From NCBI RefSeq assembly GCF_900112245.1, contig NZ_FOYX01000001.1, forward strand, positions 1,475,856 to 1,539,855: DNA of 64,000 bases, written 5' to 3'. Position numbers and translations under genes: made by a program. Below are positions 9,308 through 18,545 of this stretch, piece by piece. The stretch is from Maribacter stanieri. GTDB lineage: Bacteria > Bacteroidota > Bacteroidia > Flavobacteriales > Flavobacteriaceae. Below the pieces are notes generated by a model. That model had not been told where the DNA came from. It did no database searches and saw only the letters and a program-made list of their open reading frames with translations. Position 1 is the stretch's first letter, and each line of letters starts with the position of its first letter.

Positions 9308-10057
9308 ATGAAAAAATTATTCCCAAGCCTAGCAGTCGCTGGGGCATTTGTAGCAGGTACAAATATTGTAAGTGCAAAAGTAGCAGCAGTAGCTTTGCTA
9401 GTTCAAGAAGGAGCTCCTGAAGCGGAAAGAGGATTTACTCAACTATTAAAAGAGATGTTCATTACTGGTGGTGCCGGTTTCATGGGTATCGTACTTTTAT
9501 GTTTGATCCTTGGTTTGGCAGTTGCTATTGAAAGAATTATTTATTTGAACATGGCTAGTACAAATTCTGCCAAGTTGAAACAACAAGTTGAAGACGCATT
9601 GGCATCTGGTGGTGTTGAAGCTGCTAAAGAGGTTTGTAGAAATACAAAAGGACCTGTTGCTTCTATCTACTATCAAGGTTTGGATAGGGCTGGTGAGAGT
9701 ATAGAGTCTGCTGAAAAAGCTGTTGTTGCTTATGGTGGTGTTCAAATGGGACAATTAGAGAAAAACGTTTCTTGGTTATCTTTATTTATCGCTATTGCTC
9801 CAATGCTTGGTTTCATGGGTACGGTAATCGGTATGATTGCAGCCTTCCAAAAGATTGCAGCTGTTGGTAACTTAAGTGCATCTCTTATTGCAGGTGATAT
9901 CCAGGTTGCATTATTAACAACGGTATTTGGTCTTATTACGGCTATTATCCTTCAAATTTTCTATAACTACATTATCGCTAAAATTGATAGTATAGTTAAT
10001 GATATGGAAGACTCTTCGATTACTTTAATCGATATGTTGGTAGATCACAAAAAATAA
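9308..10057 (+). CDS. exbB: MotA/TolQ/ExbB proton channel family protein
   Basis: A 249-residue inner-membrane subunit of a proton-motive-force-driven ExbB/ExbD motor. An N-terminal hydrophobic segment and acidic stretch are followed by a TM helix around residues 53-75. A cytoplasmic region then leads to two TM helices with the family stretch WLSLFIAIAPMLGFMGTVIGMI and a final helix VALLTTVFGLITAIIL. These match the MotA_ExbB domain. It begins the module with a 4-TM protein and two ExbD genes. No TonB gene is adjacent, so whether it energises TonB-dependent transport, gliding/secretion or something else is open. Confidence 0.9.
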   Translation: MKKLFPSLAVAGAFVAGTNIVSAKVAAVALLVQEGAPEAERGFTQLLKEMFITGGAGFMGIVLLCLILGLAVAIERIIYLNMASTNSAKLKQQVEDALASGGVEAAKEVCRNTKGPVASIYYQGLDRAGESIESAEKAVVAYGGVQMGQLEKNVSWLSLFIAIAPMLGFMGTVIGMIAAFQKIAAVGNLSASLIAGDIQVALLTTVFGLITAIILQIFYNYIIAKIDSIVNDMEDSSITLIDMLVDHKK

Positions 10058-10082
10058 GTATCACTTTTAATACCTAAAAATT

Positions 10083-10514
10083 ATGCAAAAAATTATTAAA
10101 ATAGCATTAATTGCTATAGGTGTATTAAGTGCTATACTATGGTATTTATTACCAAGTTCAGATATGCCGGCAGCAGAAGCTGCTTCTAGTGGAGCTTTGA
10201 ACACAATGTTTATTATCACTTATCTTTTATTAGGTATAGCTGTTGTAGTAAGTTTAGTGTTTACTTTGAAAAACTTATTTGCCAATCCACAAGGTCTTAA
10301 GAAAACTTTGTTCGTAGTAGGTGGTTTTTTATTAGTAGTTGGAGTTTCTTACGTTTTAGCTAGCGGAACGGATGTTGATCCTGAGTTTGCTGCTATGACG
10401 GATGAGAGTACTGTTAAAAATATTGGTATGGGATTAAATGTATTTTTTATCCTTACAATAATTGCAATACTATCTTTAGTTATACCATCTGTTAAAAATA
10501 TGTTTAGTAAATAA
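10083..10514 (+). CDS. Unknown four-helix membrane protein within the exbB-exbD cluster
   Basis: A 143-residue integral membrane protein with about four hydrophobic helices, near residues 5-22, 40-62, 76-93 and 117-137. One loop is rich in Ala/Ser and another is acidic (TDVDPEFAAMTDE). I do not recognise a domain. It sits 25 bases after exbB and 15 before the first exbD, so it is certainly in the same operon. This suggests an accessory subunit of the ExbB/ExbD complex. That role is inference from position only. Confidence 0.75.
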   Translation: MQKIIKIALIAIGVLSAILWYLLPSSDMPAAEAASSGALNTMFIITYLLLGIAVVVSLVFTLKNLFANPQGLKKTLFVVGGFLLVVGVSYVLASGTDVDPEFAAMTDESTVKNIGMGLNVFFILTIIAILSLVIPSVKNMFSK

Positions 10515-10529
10515 TAAAAATAGAAAACT

Positions 10530-11153
10530 ATGGCTAGAAGAGCAGGAGCACCAGAAGTTAGTGCGGGTTCAATGGCGGATATAGCTTTCCTTTTACTTAT
10601 CTTTTTCTTAGTAACTACTACTATTGAAACAGATGCAGGATTGGATCGTATGTTGCCACCAATGGAGCCACCTACTGAAGCACCACCAATTATTAAACAA
10701 AAGAACATCTTTACGGTGAATATTAACCGGAATGGACAGTTGTTGGTGGAAGATGAAATTCTTTCAATAGATAAGTTGCGTGAGAAAGCAATGGCGTTTT
10801 TAGATAACGGTGGAGCACCGTCAGGAAGTCCTGACTATTGTAGCTATTGTAAAGGAAAACGTAATGCTGAGTCTTCGGATAATCCAACAAAAGCAATTAT
10901 CTCATTGAAGAATGATCGTGAGACAAAGTATAGTACTTACATTACAGTTCAAAATGAATTGGTAGGTGCATACAATGATCTTAGAAATAGAGAAGCAAAA
11001 CGTTTATTCGGTAAAGATTACGTTGCTATGGAAGCTGAGTATTTAAATCCTGAAACTGATGATTCTGTAAAAGAAGAATTAAAAGAAAAGGTGACAAGAA
11101 TACAAGGGTTATTTCCACAGAAATTATCTGAAGCAGAAACTTCAAGCGAATAA
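10530..11153 (+). CDS. exbD: ExbD/TolR family protein with C-terminal Cys-containing insertion
   Basis: A 207-residue ExbD-type stator or force-transducing subunit. A short cytoplasmic N-terminus leads to one TM helix with SMADIAFLLLIFFLV, in which Asp17 is the conserved proton-carrying residue. The periplasmic domain begins with a Pro-rich linker (MLPPMEPPTEAPP). It is longer than the usual ExbD of 130-160 residues. Between about residues 92 and 115 there is an extra loop with CSYC (Cys104, Cys107), and the C-terminus carries a charged, probably helical extension. The cysteines would be periplasmic and could form a disulfide. It is followed 22 bases later by a second exbD. Confidence 0.9.
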   Translation: MARRAGAPEVSAGSMADIAFLLLIFFLVTTTIETDAGLDRMLPPMEPPTEAPPIIKQKNIFTVNINRNGQLLVEDEILSIDKLREKAMAFLDNGGAPSGSPDYCSYCKGKRNAESSDNPTKAIISLKNDRETKYSTYITVQNELVGAYNDLRNREAKRLFGKDYVAMEAEYLNPETDDSVKEELKEKVTRIQGLFPQKLSEAETSSE

Positions 11154-11175
11154 TTAATAAATTAAAAGTAACACT

Positions 11176-11658
11176 ATGTCAAAATTTGCAAAGAAAAAAG
11201 ATGGAGAGGTACCAGCGGTATCAACAGCTTCCCTTCCTGACATTGTATTTATGCTTTTGTTTTTCTTTATGACGGTAACCGTTATGAAGGATAGTTCCTT
11301 GAAAGTTGAAAACGTACTTCCAAATGCTAGTGAAGTTAAAAAATTGGAAAAGAAGGATCGTGTAATCTATATTTATGTTGGTAAACCAACTAGAGAGTAT
11401 GAGAAAACTTTTGGTACAGAGCCAAAAATTCAATTGAATGATAAATTCGCTAGTCCATCTGAAGTAGGTGATTATATTTTGATGGAAAGAGCTAAAAAGC
11501 CTCAGGAAATTCAGAATGTATTAACCACAGCACTTAAGGTTGATAAGAATGCTAGTATGGGATTGATATCCGATATTAAACAAGAGTTAAGAAAGGTAAA
11601 TGCTTTAAAGGTAAATTATACTACCTATGAAGGTGACGCTTTCAATAATCTACAATAG
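11176..11658 (+). CDS. exbD: ExbD/TolR family protein (second copy)
   Basis: A 160-residue ExbD subunit of normal length. A basic N-terminus (KFAKKKDGEVP) precedes one TM helix, with SLPDIVFMLLFFFM containing the conserved Asp22. A periplasmic domain follows. The TM segment and linker differ clearly from the first ExbD, so the pair is more likely to form a heteromeric partner set than to be a recent duplication. It is the last gene before the terminator at 11684-11715. Confidence 0.92.
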   Translation: MSKFAKKKDGEVPAVSTASLPDIVFMLLFFFMTVTVMKDSSLKVENVLPNASEVKKLEKKDRVIYIYVGKPTREYEKTFGTEPKIQLNDKFASPSEVGDYILMERAKKPQEIQNVLTTALKVDKNASMGLISDIKQELRKVNALKVNYTTYEGDAFNNLQ

Positions 11659-11683
11659 TTAGTTAGTAGAATATTACATTTTC

Positions 11684-11715
11684 AAAACGCCTCAAATTTT
11701 TTTGAGGCGTTTTTT
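11684..11715 (+). terminator. Rho-independent terminator after exbD
   Basis: Perfect stem AAAACGCCTCAAA / TTTGAGGCGTTTT with a short T loop, followed by a T run. It ends the exbB-exbD operon. Confidence 0.85.
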
Positions 11716-11734
11716 ATTTCATTAACTTTACAAT

Positions 11735-12403
11735 ATGCGTTTTTTTCTGTTGTTTTCTATGGTCGCTATATATTCAAATGCTCAGGTAGCAAATGATAGC
11801 ATTGCGAATACTAGATATTTTGAAGATCAGTTTTATATTGGTCTATCTTATAATTTTATTTTGAATCCTACGGAAGGCTCTAGTCAACGAAACTTATCGT
11901 ATGGCCTACAAGCTGGTGTCATTAAAGATATTCCCTTAAATCGCTCTGGAACGAAAGCTATAGGCATTGGAGCCGGTCTTGCATTAAATAGTTATTATTC
12001 AAATTTGGTAGCTAATCTATCTGATAATGTTATTAGTTATAGTATTGACGATGATATTACCAGAAGCAAATTAGAAACGCATCTTTTGGAATTTCCCTTG
12101 GAGTTTAGATGGCGTAATTCAACTATAGATGAATATAAGTTTTGGCGTATATATGGTGGCATTAAAGCAGCTTATATTGTAGGTGCTAGATCTAAATTCG
12201 ACTCTGAAGAAATTAGTGAAGGTTTTAAAAATACTGACCTCGCAAAATTTCAATATGGCCTTACTCTAAGTTTTGGATATAATACCTTTAATCTGCATGC
12301 GTATTATGCGTTAACTGAACTGTTTAATGGAGATGCCTCTGTTAATGGAGAGGTTTTACAGTATAAGCCGTTACGAATAGGTCTTATATTCTATATTTTA
12401 TAA
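11735..12403 (+). CDS. Outer-membrane beta-barrel protein (PorT-like family)
   Basis: A 222-residue exported barrel protein. The N-terminus MRFFLLFSMVAIYSNAQ is a signal peptide, cut after NAQ. The mature protein has alternating beta segments with glycine and aromatic residues (YGLQAGVIKDIP, IGIGAGLALNSYYS, YGLTLSFGYNTF) and ends with RIGLIFYIL. It resembles the 'porin family / outer membrane beta-barrel' proteins of flavobacteria, including the PorT-like group, but assignment to the secretion protein PorT itself is not secure. It lies after the exbD terminator, so it is probably transcribed separately or by read-through. Its 3' end overlaps the convergent membrane gene by 6 bases. Confidence 0.75.
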   Translation: MRFFLLFSMVAIYSNAQVANDSIANTRYFEDQFYIGLSYNFILNPTEGSSQRNLSYGLQAGVIKDIPLNRSGTKAIGIGAGLALNSYYSNLVANLSDNVISYSIDDDITRSKLETHLLEFPLEFRWRNSTIDEYKFWRIYGGIKAAYIVGARSKFDSEEISEGFKNTDLAKFQYGLTLSFGYNTFNLHAYYALTELFNGDASVNGEVLQYKPLRIGLIFYIL

Positions 12404-13003
12404 CCAAAAACGGACTGTTAATAGTTGTGATAATAATCCTATAAATAGTCCTATAATAAGCTCTATAGCTGTATGTGCTTTTAAATACAATCTTGCAGTT
12501 ATTATACTTCCTGTAAAAATTATAAATACGCTAATTGCTAAAATTAAATTGATTTCGAAATGTATACTAAGATTTATTAGATACATTAAAAGACCACTTA
12601 TACCTACAGTGTGTAAACTTGTTTTAAAATTAAATAAAAGAAGTAAAATACAGGCTATGGCTGCTCCTAATAGACCGGTAAAATAAAAGTATAACTCACT
12701 TACGTAATTATTCGGAATCACCTTATACAGGATTAATAGAAGGATGGAGGCGTGAATATAAAGTGGGTACTTGCGTTCCTTTATTGTTTCTAATGAAATG
12801 GAATGAACAAGCCCTATATTTTTTAGAATTAAAAAGGTAATGATTGGAATTATTACCGTTAAAATAAATATTGGTAAAATGCTGGCGCTTTGTACTTCTA
12901 ACGGTGTATATTTTGGTGTAATAAGGAAATAAGCAACAGTACCGCCAATAGGAATAAAAAGAGGATGTAGTAAATAAGAAATGATATTGGAAAAAACCTT
13001 CAT
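12398..13003 (-). CDS. PAP2-like integral membrane protein
   Basis: A 201-residue protein with about six TM helices. Two stretches recall the PAP2 phosphatase fold: SLHTVGISG at residues 129-137, like the central SGH/SxxH motif, and ARLYLKAHTAIEL at 170-182, like the C-terminal SRxxxxxHxxxD motif with Arg171 and His177 kept. The usual Asp is replaced by Glu181 and the first motif is not obvious, so catalytic activity is uncertain. Its start codon overlaps the rpoN stop by one base (TAATG), which indicates translational coupling with rpoN. Confidence 0.65.
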   Translation of the reverse strand: MKVFSNIISYLLHPLFIPIGGTVAYFLITPKYTPLEVQSASILPIFILTVIIPIITFLILKNIGLVHSISLETIKERKYPLYIHASILLLILYKVIPNNYVSELYFYFTGLLGAAIACILLLLFNFKTSLHTVGISGLLMYLINLSIHFEINLILAISVFIIFTGSIITARLYLKAHTAIELIIGLFIGLLSQLLTVRFWL

Positions 13004-14460
13004 TAGATTTCTTTTCTCATTCGTGCAACTGGTATGCTTAGTTGCTCTCTATACTTTGCCACCGTTCTTCTTGCTATAGGATAGCCTTTTTCCTTTAAAA
13101 TAGCTGCTAGCTTATCATCTGTTAAAGGCTTCTTTTTAGCCTCATTTTGTATTACAGTTTCTAGGATTTTTTTAATTTCTTTTGTAGATACATCTTCGCC
13201 TTGTTCATTTTTCATTGACTCAGAGAAATACTCTTTGATCAATTTAGTGCCATAAGGTGTATCTACATATTTGCTATTAGCAACTCTTGATACCGTAGAA
13301 ACATCCATACCTATTTCGTCTGCAATATCTTTAAGTATCATAGGGCGTAAATTACGCTCATCACCCGTTAGGAAATATTCTTTTTGATACTGCATAATAG
13401 AATTCATTGTAATGAACAGTGTTTGTTGACGCTGTCTAATTGCATCAATAAACCATTTTGCAGCGTCTAATTTTTGCTTTATGAACATTACGGTATCCTT
13501 TTGAGACTTAGACTTGTCTTTGGCTTCTTTATACCCTTTAAGCATATTACTGTATTCTCTTGATACATGTAATTCAGGAGCATTTCTACCATTTAAGGTG
13601 AGTTCTAGTTCACCTTCGGTTATTCTAATTGCAAAATCTGGAACAACATGTTCCACAATTCTATTGTTACCAGAATAAGACCCACCTGGTTTTGGGTTTA
13701 GTTTTTCTATTTCACCGATAGCCTGTTTAAGTTCGTCTTCGGTAATATTGTGTTTTTGAATTAACTTTTGATAATGTTTTTTGGTAAAGTGTTCAAATGA
13801 TTTTTTTAGAATGTCAGTGGCAAGCTCTACACTTGGTGTTATTTCTTTTCGCTCTAACTGAATTATTAAACATTCCTCTAAAGATCGGGCACCAACACCA
13901 GGGGGATCTAAATCTTGAACAATTGATAGTATTTTGGTAATGGTTTCCTCATCGGTATAAATGTTTTGGGTAAAAGCCAAATCATCCATAATATCACTAA
14001 TGGGTCTACGTATATAGCCACTTTCATCTACGCTACCTACTAAGAATTCAGCAATGTTCCACTCGTCATCAGTAAGATATACAGTGTTTAATTGATTTAT
14101 TAAATGTTGATTAAATGAAATACCTGCTGCATAGGGCACGCTTTTCTCTTCATCGTCAGTGCTATAATTATTAGCCTTTGTGCGATAATCAGGAATTTCA
14201 TCGTCACTTAGATAATCATCAATATTGATATCTTCGGTGTTTATGGTTTCATTATCTGATGCGTCATCGTAAACATCTTCGTAATCGTCAGCAGCATTGT
14301 CCAAATCTTCTTTACCGGTTTCCAATGCCGGATTCTCCTCTAATTCTTGTTTGAGACGTTGTTCAAAAGCCTGTGTAGGCAATTGAATCAGCTTCATCAA
14401 TTGAATTTGCTGAGGAGATAACTTTTGGGATAGTTTAAATTGTAGATGTTGTTTCAGCAT
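13003..14460 (-). CDS. rpoN: RNA polymerase sigma-54 factor
   Basis: A 485-residue sigma-54. Residues 1-50 form region I, which binds activators (Gln/Leu-rich: LSPQQIQLMKLIQLP). An acidic linker follows at about 55-105, then the core-binding domain, a helix-turn-helix around residue 390 (GMDVSTVSRVANSKYV), and the C-terminal RpoN box ARRTVAKYRE near residue 465 that contacts the -24 element. All regions are complete. It needs an AAA+ activator, and none is seen in this window. It is coupled with the downstream PAP2-like gene by a one-base overlap, and asnS lies 38 bases upstream on the same strand. Confidence 0.96.
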   Translation of the reverse strand: MLKQHLQFKLSQKLSPQQIQLMKLIQLPTQAFEQRLKQELEENPALETGKEDLDNAADDYEDVYDDASDNETINTEDINIDDYLSDDEIPDYRTKANNYSTDDEEKSVPYAAGISFNQHLINQLNTVYLTDDEWNIAEFLVGSVDESGYIRRPISDIMDDLAFTQNIYTDEETITKILSIVQDLDPPGVGARSLEECLIIQLERKEITPSVELATDILKKSFEHFTKKHYQKLIQKHNITEDELKQAIGEIEKLNPKPGGSYSGNNRIVEHVVPDFAIRITEGELELTLNGRNAPELHVSREYSNMLKGYKEAKDKSKSQKDTVMFIKQKLDAAKWFIDAIRQRQQTLFITMNSIMQYQKEYFLTGDERNLRPMILKDIADEIGMDVSTVSRVANSKYVDTPYGTKLIKEYFSESMKNEQGEDVSTKEIKKILETVIQNEAKKKPLTDDKLAAILKEKGYPIARRTVAKYREQLSIPVARMRKEI

Positions 14461-14498
14461 TGCTTTTTTCTAGTACTGGTAAAAGTAACTAAATCCGC

Positions 14499-15932
14499 TT
14501 AGAATTCGGCATTCTGTGGAGTTCTTGGAAATGGTATTACATCTCTAATGTTACCCATGCCTGTTGCAAAAAGAACCAGTCGTTCAAAACCAAGACCAAA
14601 GCCACTATGTTCCGCAGTACCAAATTTTCTTAAATCTAAGTACCACCATAATTCTTTTTCGTCTATACCTAATTCTTTAATTTTTTCTTTTAGGACATCT
14701 AAACGCTCTTCTCTTTGAGATCCACCTACAATTTCGCCAATACCAGGGAATAAAATATCCATAGCCCTAACGGTTTTACCATCTTCATTTAAACGCATGT
14801 AAAATGCCTTAATTTTAGCAGGATAATCAAATAAAATAACTGGACATTTAAAGTGTTTCTCTACTAAATATCGCTCATGCTCACTTTGTAAATCGGTTCC
14901 CCATTCTTCAATAGGGTAGGTGAATTGTTTCTTTTTGTTCGGTTTACAATTTTTTAGAATATCTATAGCTTCAGTATAACTAACTCTTTTAAAATTATTG
15001 TCTACAACAAATTTCAATTTTTCTATCAAAGCCATATCGCTTCGTTGAGCTTGAGGTTTGCTTTTCTCTTCGTCTAATAAACGTTTTTCTAAAAACTCCA
15101 AATCCTCTTGACAGTGAGTCAATGTATAAGAGATAACATTTTTAATAAAATCTTCTGCAAGATCCATGTTAGCGTCAAGATCAAAGAATGCCATTTCTGG
15201 TTCAATCATCCAAAATTCTGCTAAGTGTCTAGATGTGTTTGAGTTTTCGGCTCTAAAAGTTGGTCCAAATGTGTAGACTTTCCCTAATGCCATTGCATAT
15301 GCTTCAGCTTCTAATTGACCAGACACCGTAAGGTTAGTTTCTTTTCCGAAGAAGTCCTGTTTATAATCAACATCTCCATCTTCAGTTAATGGAGGATTTT
15401 TCTCATCTAATGTAGTTACACGAAACATTTCACCTGCGCCTTCAGCATCAGAACCAGTTATAATAGGTGCGTGAAAATAGTTGAATCCGTTTTCTCTAAA
15501 ATAGTTGTGTATTGCAAATGAAAGGGTAGACCTAACACGCATAATTGCTGCAAAAGTATTGGTGCGAATTCTTAAATGCGCTTTCTCTCTTAAAAACTCT
15601 AAAGAGTGTTTTTTAGGTTGAATAGGATATTCATCGGGATCAGCAATACCTAATATTTCTAAATCGCTTACTTGAATCTCTACAGATTGACCACGACCTT
15701 GACTTTCAACAAGTGTACCTTTAATTTTTAAGGCAGCACCTGTGTTTACCTTTTTTAATAATTCTTCATCAAAATTTTCAAAATCTACAACACATTGAAT
15801 GGTGCCTAAAGTAGAGCCGTCATTCAAAGCTATGAATCTATTGCTTCTAAAGGTACGTACCCAACCTTTAATGGTTATTTCTTGAAGTAGGTTTTTACCT
15901 GCTAATAATTCTTTTATTGTAGCTAAATGCAT
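14499..15932 (-). CDS. asnS: Asparaginyl-tRNA synthetase
   Basis: A 477-residue class IIb aminoacyl-tRNA synthetase. The N-terminal OB-fold anticodon-binding domain ([21 protein letters not shown]) is followed by the catalytic core. Class II motif 2 appears as [21 protein letters not shown] (split across residues about 225-245), and motif 3 as [12 protein letters not shown] near the C-terminus. The [13 protein letters not shown] stretch and the overall length identify AsnS rather than AspS. It is cytoplasmic. A possible -7 element lies 26 bases upstream of the start. Confidence 0.96.
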   Translation of the reverse strand: MHLATIKELLAGKNLLQEITIKGWVRTFRSNRFIALNDGSTLGTIQCVVDFENFDEELLKKVNTGAALKIKGTLVESQGRGQSVEIQVSDLEILGIADPDEYPIQPKKHSLEFLREKAHLRIRTNTFAAIMRVRSTLSFAIHNYFRENGFNYFHAPIITGSDAEGAGEMFRVTTLDEKNPPLTEDGDVDYKQDFFGKETNLTVSGQLEAEAYAMALGKVYTFGPTFRAENSNTSRHLAEFWMIEPEMAFFDLDANMDLAEDFIKNVISYTLTHCQEDLEFLEKRLLDEEKSKPQAQRSDMALIEKLKFVVDNNFKRVSYTEAIDILKNCKPNKKKQFTYPIEEWGTDLQSEHERYLVEKHFKCPVILFDYPAKIKAFYMRLNEDGKTVRAMDILFPGIGEIVGGSQREERLDVLKEKIKELGIDEKELWWYLDLRKFGTAEHSGFGLGFERLVLFATGMGNIRDVIPFPRTPQNAEF

Positions 15933-15957
15933 GATCTTAAATTGAAAATTAAAGTCC

Positions 15958-15965
15958 CAAAGATA
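15958..15965 (-). promoter_or_regulatory. Possible -7 element for asnS
   Basis: Read on the minus strand, the bases are TATCTTTG, matching TAnnTTTG, 25 bases before the asnS ATG. No matching -33 box is seen at the ideal distance. Confidence 0.35.
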
Positions 15966-16026
15966 GGATTTTGTTAAAAAATAAAGGAGTTATAAGGCTA
16001 TATAAACAAGGCTGTAGCGAAAATAA

Positions 16027-18414
16027 TTAATTGTTATTTTCATCTTGAGGCAAAATGTCTATTTGTGGCTTTTTAAGTGTTTGCTTGTTTGCTATACTTT
16101 TCTCCAATGATAATAATAATGAAGGCAACAAAATTAAGTTAGCTAACATGGCAAGCAATAATGTTGCTGAAACCAATGAGCCTAAAGCAACGGTACCGCC
16201 AAAGTTGGAAATTACAAAAACCGAAAAACCGAAAAATAAAACAATAGAAGTGTAGAACATACTTACACCTGTTTCTCTAAGTGCATTATATACAGACTTT
16301 TCTATGCGCCAATTATTGGCAGTGAGTTCTTGCCTATACTTTGCCAGAAAGTGTATGGTATCATCCACAGAAATACCAAATGCAATGCTAAATACCAAGA
16401 TAGTAGAAGGCTTTATTGGTACGCCCACAAACCCCATAATACCGGCGGTAATAACCAATGGTAATAAATTAGGGATCAATGAAATCACAATCATTCTAAA
16501 AGACCTAAATAAATACGCCATAAAAAGTGCAATCAGCCCAATGGCCAATGCAAGAGACATAATTAAGTTTTTTACTAGGTACTTTGTACCTTTTAAGAAC
16601 AGCAATGCGCTACCTGTCATGTATACATTATATCGTTCAGCCGGAAATATTTTATTAATGTTTTCCAGTAAACGCTGTTCAATTTCTTCCATGCGGCTAG
16701 TATTGACATCTCGCATGAAAGTTGTAATTCTTGCGGTTTGCCCAGTACTATCAACAAAAGACTTTAATAAATTACCATTGTCAGATGATTTTCGAGCAAC
16801 ATCCATTATAAAGGTGTTCTCTTGACTAGTAGGTAGTTGATAGTATTTTGGTATGCCATTGTAAAAAGCCTGCTTGGAATACTTTACTAAGTTTACAACG
16901 GATACTGGTGTAGAAAGTTCTGGAATTTCTTCAATAACTTCTCCAAGTTGATTCATTCGTTTAAGAGTAGCTGGTTTTAAAACACCTTTAGGCGTTTTTG
17001 TGTCGACTACTATTTCAACGGGCATAATCCCTTTAAATTCCTTTTCAAAAAAACGAATATCATGAAAAAATTCCGCATTCTTGGGCATGTCCTCAATTGG
17101 ACTTCCTGAAATTCTTATTTGATAAATACCAATAATACTAATTACCAATAGTGAGATTGAAACTATATAGACAGTAATTCTTCTATGTCTAACTATACCT
17201 TCCATCCATTGTACAAATGCATCAATCCATTTTTTATTTAAATGTTTTAAATGCTTCGTTTTGGGTAGCGGCATGAAGCTATAGATAATCGGAATAATTA
17301 GTAAAGACAATACAAATATTCCAAGAATGTTAATGGAGGCGACAATACCGAATTCTTTTAGTAAGGTACTGTCCGTTATTATAAAAGTGGCAAAACCTGA
17401 TGCTGTGGTAATATTCGTCATTAACGTAGCATTTCCAATTTTGGAAATTACACGTTGTAGTGAAAGTGCTTGGTTACCATGTTTCTTTACTTCCTGCTGA
17501 TATTTATTAATTAGAAAAATACAGTTTGGTATACCTATTACAATTATTAATGGTGGAATAAGAGCTGTAAGAACAGTTATTTCATATTGCAGTAAGCCCA
17601 GTAAGCCAAATGCCCACATTACACCAATTATTACAACACACATTGAAATTACAGTGGCTCTAATACTTCTAAAGAAAAAGAAGAAGATTAAGGATGTAAC
17701 ACCTAATGCAGCTAAAATGAATTTACCTATTTCATCTATGATGTTCTGAGAATTCATAGTTCTCACATAAGGCATTCCAGATATGTGAACATCTAAATTT
17801 GTTTCTTTTTCAAAATTCTTTACCAGTGTATTTATATCCTGTAGAATAAAGTCTTTTCTAACACTAGTGTTGACAATGTCCTTATCTAGGTTAACAATAG
17901 TACGTATTGTTTTACTTTCTTTATTGTAAATTAAGTTGTCATAAAAAGGTAGGTCGTTAAACAAGTGTTGGGTAATACTGTCTATTTCCTTTTTAGTCTT
18001 TAATTCGCCATTGATTAAAGGGCGCATCTCAAACTCCTGTTTTTCATTGTTTTTAATGAGTTCCTTTAAGTTGTCGGTCGAAATCACAAATTCAACTTCT
18101 GGAAAAGCAGCTAATTGCTTACTAAGCTTATTCCATCTATTAAAATTTGTAGGAGTAAATAATGCACTATCACGAACGGCAAAAACCACCGCATTGCCTT
18201 CTTCCCCAAATTTGCCAAGAAAATCTTGATACTGTTGGTTTACAGGGTGATCGTCTGGTAATAGGTTAGTTTGCGAGCTTGAAAATCGCATATATTGCCA
18301 TTGCCAACCCATAAATACGGTGAAACAAGCAATCAATATTAAAATTAGGATTCTATTGCGGAGAATTATGTTTGCCGTTTTAGGCCAAAATCCTTTCGTA
18401 AGTTTAGCTACCAT
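16027..18414 (-). CDS. MMPL/RND superfamily transporter
   Basis: A 795-residue inner-membrane exporter of the RND superfamily (MMPL or hopanoid-exporter-like type). It has two similar halves. Each starts with a TM helix (first at about residues 20-38), carries a large periplasmic domain, and ends in a bundle of five helices. The sequences GIPNCIFLINKYQQE in the first bundle and AFGISVDDTIHFLAKYRQEL in the second are the repeated TM4-type signatures, the second keeping the Asp pair. I chose the ATG at 18414 (MVAKLTKGFWPK); the frame remains open to a TTG at 18435. The cargo is unknown; lipids are usual for the group. No periplasmic adaptor gene is adjacent. Confidence 0.88.
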   Translation of the reverse strand: MVAKLTKGFWPKTANIILRNRILILILIACFTVFMGWQWQYMRFSSSQTNLLPDDHPVNQQYQDFLGKFGEEGNAVVFAVRDSALFTPTNFNRWNKLSKQLAAFPEVEFVISTDNLKELIKNNEKQEFEMRPLINGELKTKKEIDSITQHLFNDLPFYDNLIYNKESKTIRTIVNLDKDIVNTSVRKDFILQDINTLVKNFEKETNLDVHISGMPYVRTMNSQNIIDEIGKFILAALGVTSLIFFFFFRSIRATVISMCVVIIGVMWAFGLLGLLQYEITVLTALIPPLIIVIGIPNCIFLINKYQQEVKKHGNQALSLQRVISKIGNATLMTNITTASGFATFIITDSTLLKEFGIVASINILGIFVLSLLIIPIIYSFMPLPKTKHLKHLNKKWIDAFVQWMEGIVRHRRITVYIVSISLLVISIIGIYQIRISGSPIEDMPKNAEFFHDIRFFEKEFKGIMPVEIVVDTKTPKGVLKPATLKRMNQLGEVIEEIPELSTPVSVVNLVKYSKQAFYNGIPKYYQLPTSQENTFIMDVARKSSDNGNLLKSFVDSTGQTARITTFMRDVNTSRMEEIEQRLLENINKIFPAERYNVYMTGSALLFLKGTKYLVKNLIMSLALAIGLIALFMAYLFRSFRMIVISLIPNLLPLVITAGIMGFVGVPIKPSTILVFSIAFGISVDDTIHFLAKYRQELTANNWRIEKSVYNALRETGVSMFYTSIVLFFGFSVFVISNFGGTVALGSLVSATLLLAMLANLILLPSLLLSLEKSIANKQTLKKPQIDILPQDENNN

Positions 18415-18495
18415 AACTGTTTTTGCAGGTGGCAAAGGTAACTATTAGCTTCATCTGTTCCTAAATTGAAAAGTTTAAATTTTATACAAAAAGGA

Positions 18496-18520
18496 AAAGC
18501 TACCGTGTATAGGTAGCTTT
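18496..18520 (-). terminator. Terminator after frr
   Basis: A 9-bp stem AAAGCTACC / GGTAGCTTT with a 7-base loop, followed on the minus strand by TCCTTTTTG. It ends the pyrH-frr transcript. Confidence 0.7.
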
Positions 18521-18545
18521 AAAATAATATTTATGAATCTTATAA

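Noticed and set aside
18415..18435. TTG start for the MMPL transporter
   Set aside because: The ATG seven codons later is the better start. A true TTG start cannot be excluded.
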